Of a DNA stretch of 6,791 nt, positions 6,513-6,791 are shown one piece after another; position 1 is the first letter of the stretch, and the number at the start of each line of letters is the position of its first letter. The stretch is from CAZSTA01 sp964609495 [NCBI: uncultured bacterium] (GTDB taxonomy: Bacteria > CAZSTA01): contig CAZSTA010000193.1 of the NCBI GenBank assembly GCA_964609495.1, positions 1 through 6,791 on the forward strand. Direction: 5' to 3'. The notes under the pieces were generated by a model that was given only the letters and a program-made list of their open reading frames with translations, was not told where the DNA came from and ran no database searches. Both the position numbers and the translations under genes were made by a program.

Positions 6513-6647
6513 ATGCTCCGCTCGAGATATAATGAGGATAAGATACAGATAATATGCAAGAAAGCATATTTTAGCAGTGAGTTATCCGACATTGCGACGG
6601 CGGGGAAGATAGTGAGGATTAGAAGGGGAAAGGTGTTAAACTTATAG
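6513..6647 (+). CDS. Possible leaderless small protein, 44 residues, unrecognised
   Basis: ATG 6513 opens a 44-codon frame ending at TAG 6645-6647. The product starts MLRSRYNEDKIQIICKK and ends in a basic stretch, KIVRIRRGKVLNL; there is no signal peptide or membrane segment. The ATG lies 5 nt past the -10 box of a strong promoter, so the transcript could begin on or within a base or two of the start codon (leaderless). An in-frame ATG at 6492 would give 51 residues but falls inside the promoter spacer. No Shine-Dalgarno site is present. Codon choice (ATA, AGA, GAG) is like the neighbours. The same bases form hairpins, so a non-coding RNA, or a worn gene fragment, is equally possible. No family is recognised. 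Confidence 0.25.
   Translation: MLRSRYNEDKIQIICKKAYFSSELSDIATAGKIVRIRRGKVLNL
6536..6587 (+). ncRNA. Nested hairpins in the transcript from the 6480 promoter
   Basis: GGATAA (6536-6541) pairs with TTATCC (6582-6587). Inside it, AATATGC (6551-6557) pairs perfectly with GCATATT (6564-6570) around a 6-nt loop, AAGAAA. Placed 20-75 nt after the predicted start site, this could be a small RNA, a leader element or a weak attenuator. It matches no RNA class I recognise, and the stems are short and AT-rich. Confidence 0.25.
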
Positions 6648-6724
6648 TAGAAGACAAAAGTCGATTTAATAATTTCGCTCATATTAGATTCTGCGTGCTT
6701 AGCTAAGGTTTCAAATTTAAATCA

Positions 6725-6756
6725 CCCTCCCCTAACCCCTCCCATCGAGGGAGGGG
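6725..6756. repeat. GC-rich REP-like intergenic palindrome
   Basis: CCCCTCCC (6736-6743) and GGGAGGGG (6749-6756) form a perfect 8-bp stem around ATCGA. An extra CCCTCCCC (6725-6732) just upstream can pair with the same right arm over 7 bp in a shifted register. The block stands out sharply from the AT-rich surroundings. Elements of the form C-tract, TAAC, C-tract, short loop, G-tract are dispersed in many copies in several bacterial phyla. This one is probably such a copy; copy number cannot be checked here. Confidence 0.6.
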
Positions 6757-6791
6757 AATAAGAAGAGCAGTCCTATCTGGATGTTCCCTCT

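Larger units (their letters stand above)
6389..6791. other. Non-coding right end with terminator, promoter, possible small gene and repeat
   Basis: About 400 nt without a convincing large gene. In order it holds a factor-independent terminator, a near-consensus promoter, a 44-codon open frame that also contains nested hairpins, about 80 nt of AT-rich sequence with a 10-bp palindrome (CTTAGCTAAG, 6698-6707), and a GC-rich palindromic repeat. The minus-strand open frame across 6467-6682 has no ribosome site and looks like a shadow. Confidence 0.6.

Noticed and set aside
6467-6682. Minus-strand 71-codon open frame in the right end
   Set aside because: No ribosome site, runs into the terminator, and lies opposite the promoter-linked + strand frame.
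1-6791. CRISPR array, tRNA, rRNA, transposase or attachment sites
   Set aside because: No repeat-spacer pattern, cloverleaf, rRNA signature or recombinase motif was seen on either strand.

Overview
The window is bacterial. It holds an NtrC-type sigma-54 activator with an intact GAFTGA loop, Shine-Dalgarno sites, factor-independent termination and a consensus -35/-10 promoter. Base composition is moderately AT-rich, and the codons lean on ATA (Ile), AGA/AGG (Arg) and GAT/GAG. No gene is a decisive taxonomic marker. The mix (secreted-type beta-propeller, NtrY/NtrC-like pair, medium-chain dehydrogenase, GC-rich intergenic palindrome) fits an uncultured environmental lineage of the Poribacteria/Planctomycetes/Chloroflexi kind, but that placement is a guess. 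Every confident gene lies on the + strand.

Left part (1-1928). The window opens inside a TolB-like/PD40 beta-propeller gene. Its frame is open from base 3, so the ATG at 207 is internal. After its TGA comes about 165 nt that reads, in another frame, like the decayed 3' end of a gene. That frame has one internal TGA, and its final TGA overlaps the start of the next gene in an ATGA arrangement. Next is a short TsaA/TrmO-family gene, predicted to be a tRNA t6A37 methyltransferase. It is visibly more AT-rich than its neighbours and has a good ribosome binding site.

Central part (2019-6388). Three genes probably form one operon. The first is a membrane histidine kinase of the NtrY type (periplasmic Cache-like sensor, HAMP, HisKA, HATPase). 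Three bases later comes its partner, an NtrC-family response regulator that has no visible ribosome binding site and is presumably translated by coupling. After 38 nt there follows a zinc-dependent medium-chain dehydrogenase with its own strong ribosome binding site. A 14-bp perfect palindrome overlaps the regulator stop codon in the 38-nt gap. A rho-independent terminator closes the operon. The kinase would sense an extracytoplasmic signal and phosphorylate Asp56 of the regulator, which would then activate sigma-54 promoters. No sigma-54 promoter was seen by eye in the short spacers here, so the targets are probably elsewhere. The dehydrogenase may be an output or simply a co-transcribed enzyme.

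Right part (6389-6791). These 400 nt hold no convincing large gene. Just past the terminator lies a near-perfect sigma-70 promoter (TTGACA, 17 nt, extended -10 TG-N-TACAAT). It would start transcription at, or within a base or two of, the ATG of a 44-codon open frame, and that same stretch can fold into nested hairpins. The promoter therefore drives either a leaderless small protein or a small RNA. The window ends with a GC-rich REP-like palindrome, probably a dispersed repeat. The most unexplained parts are this promoter-driven unit and the decayed gene upstream of trmO.
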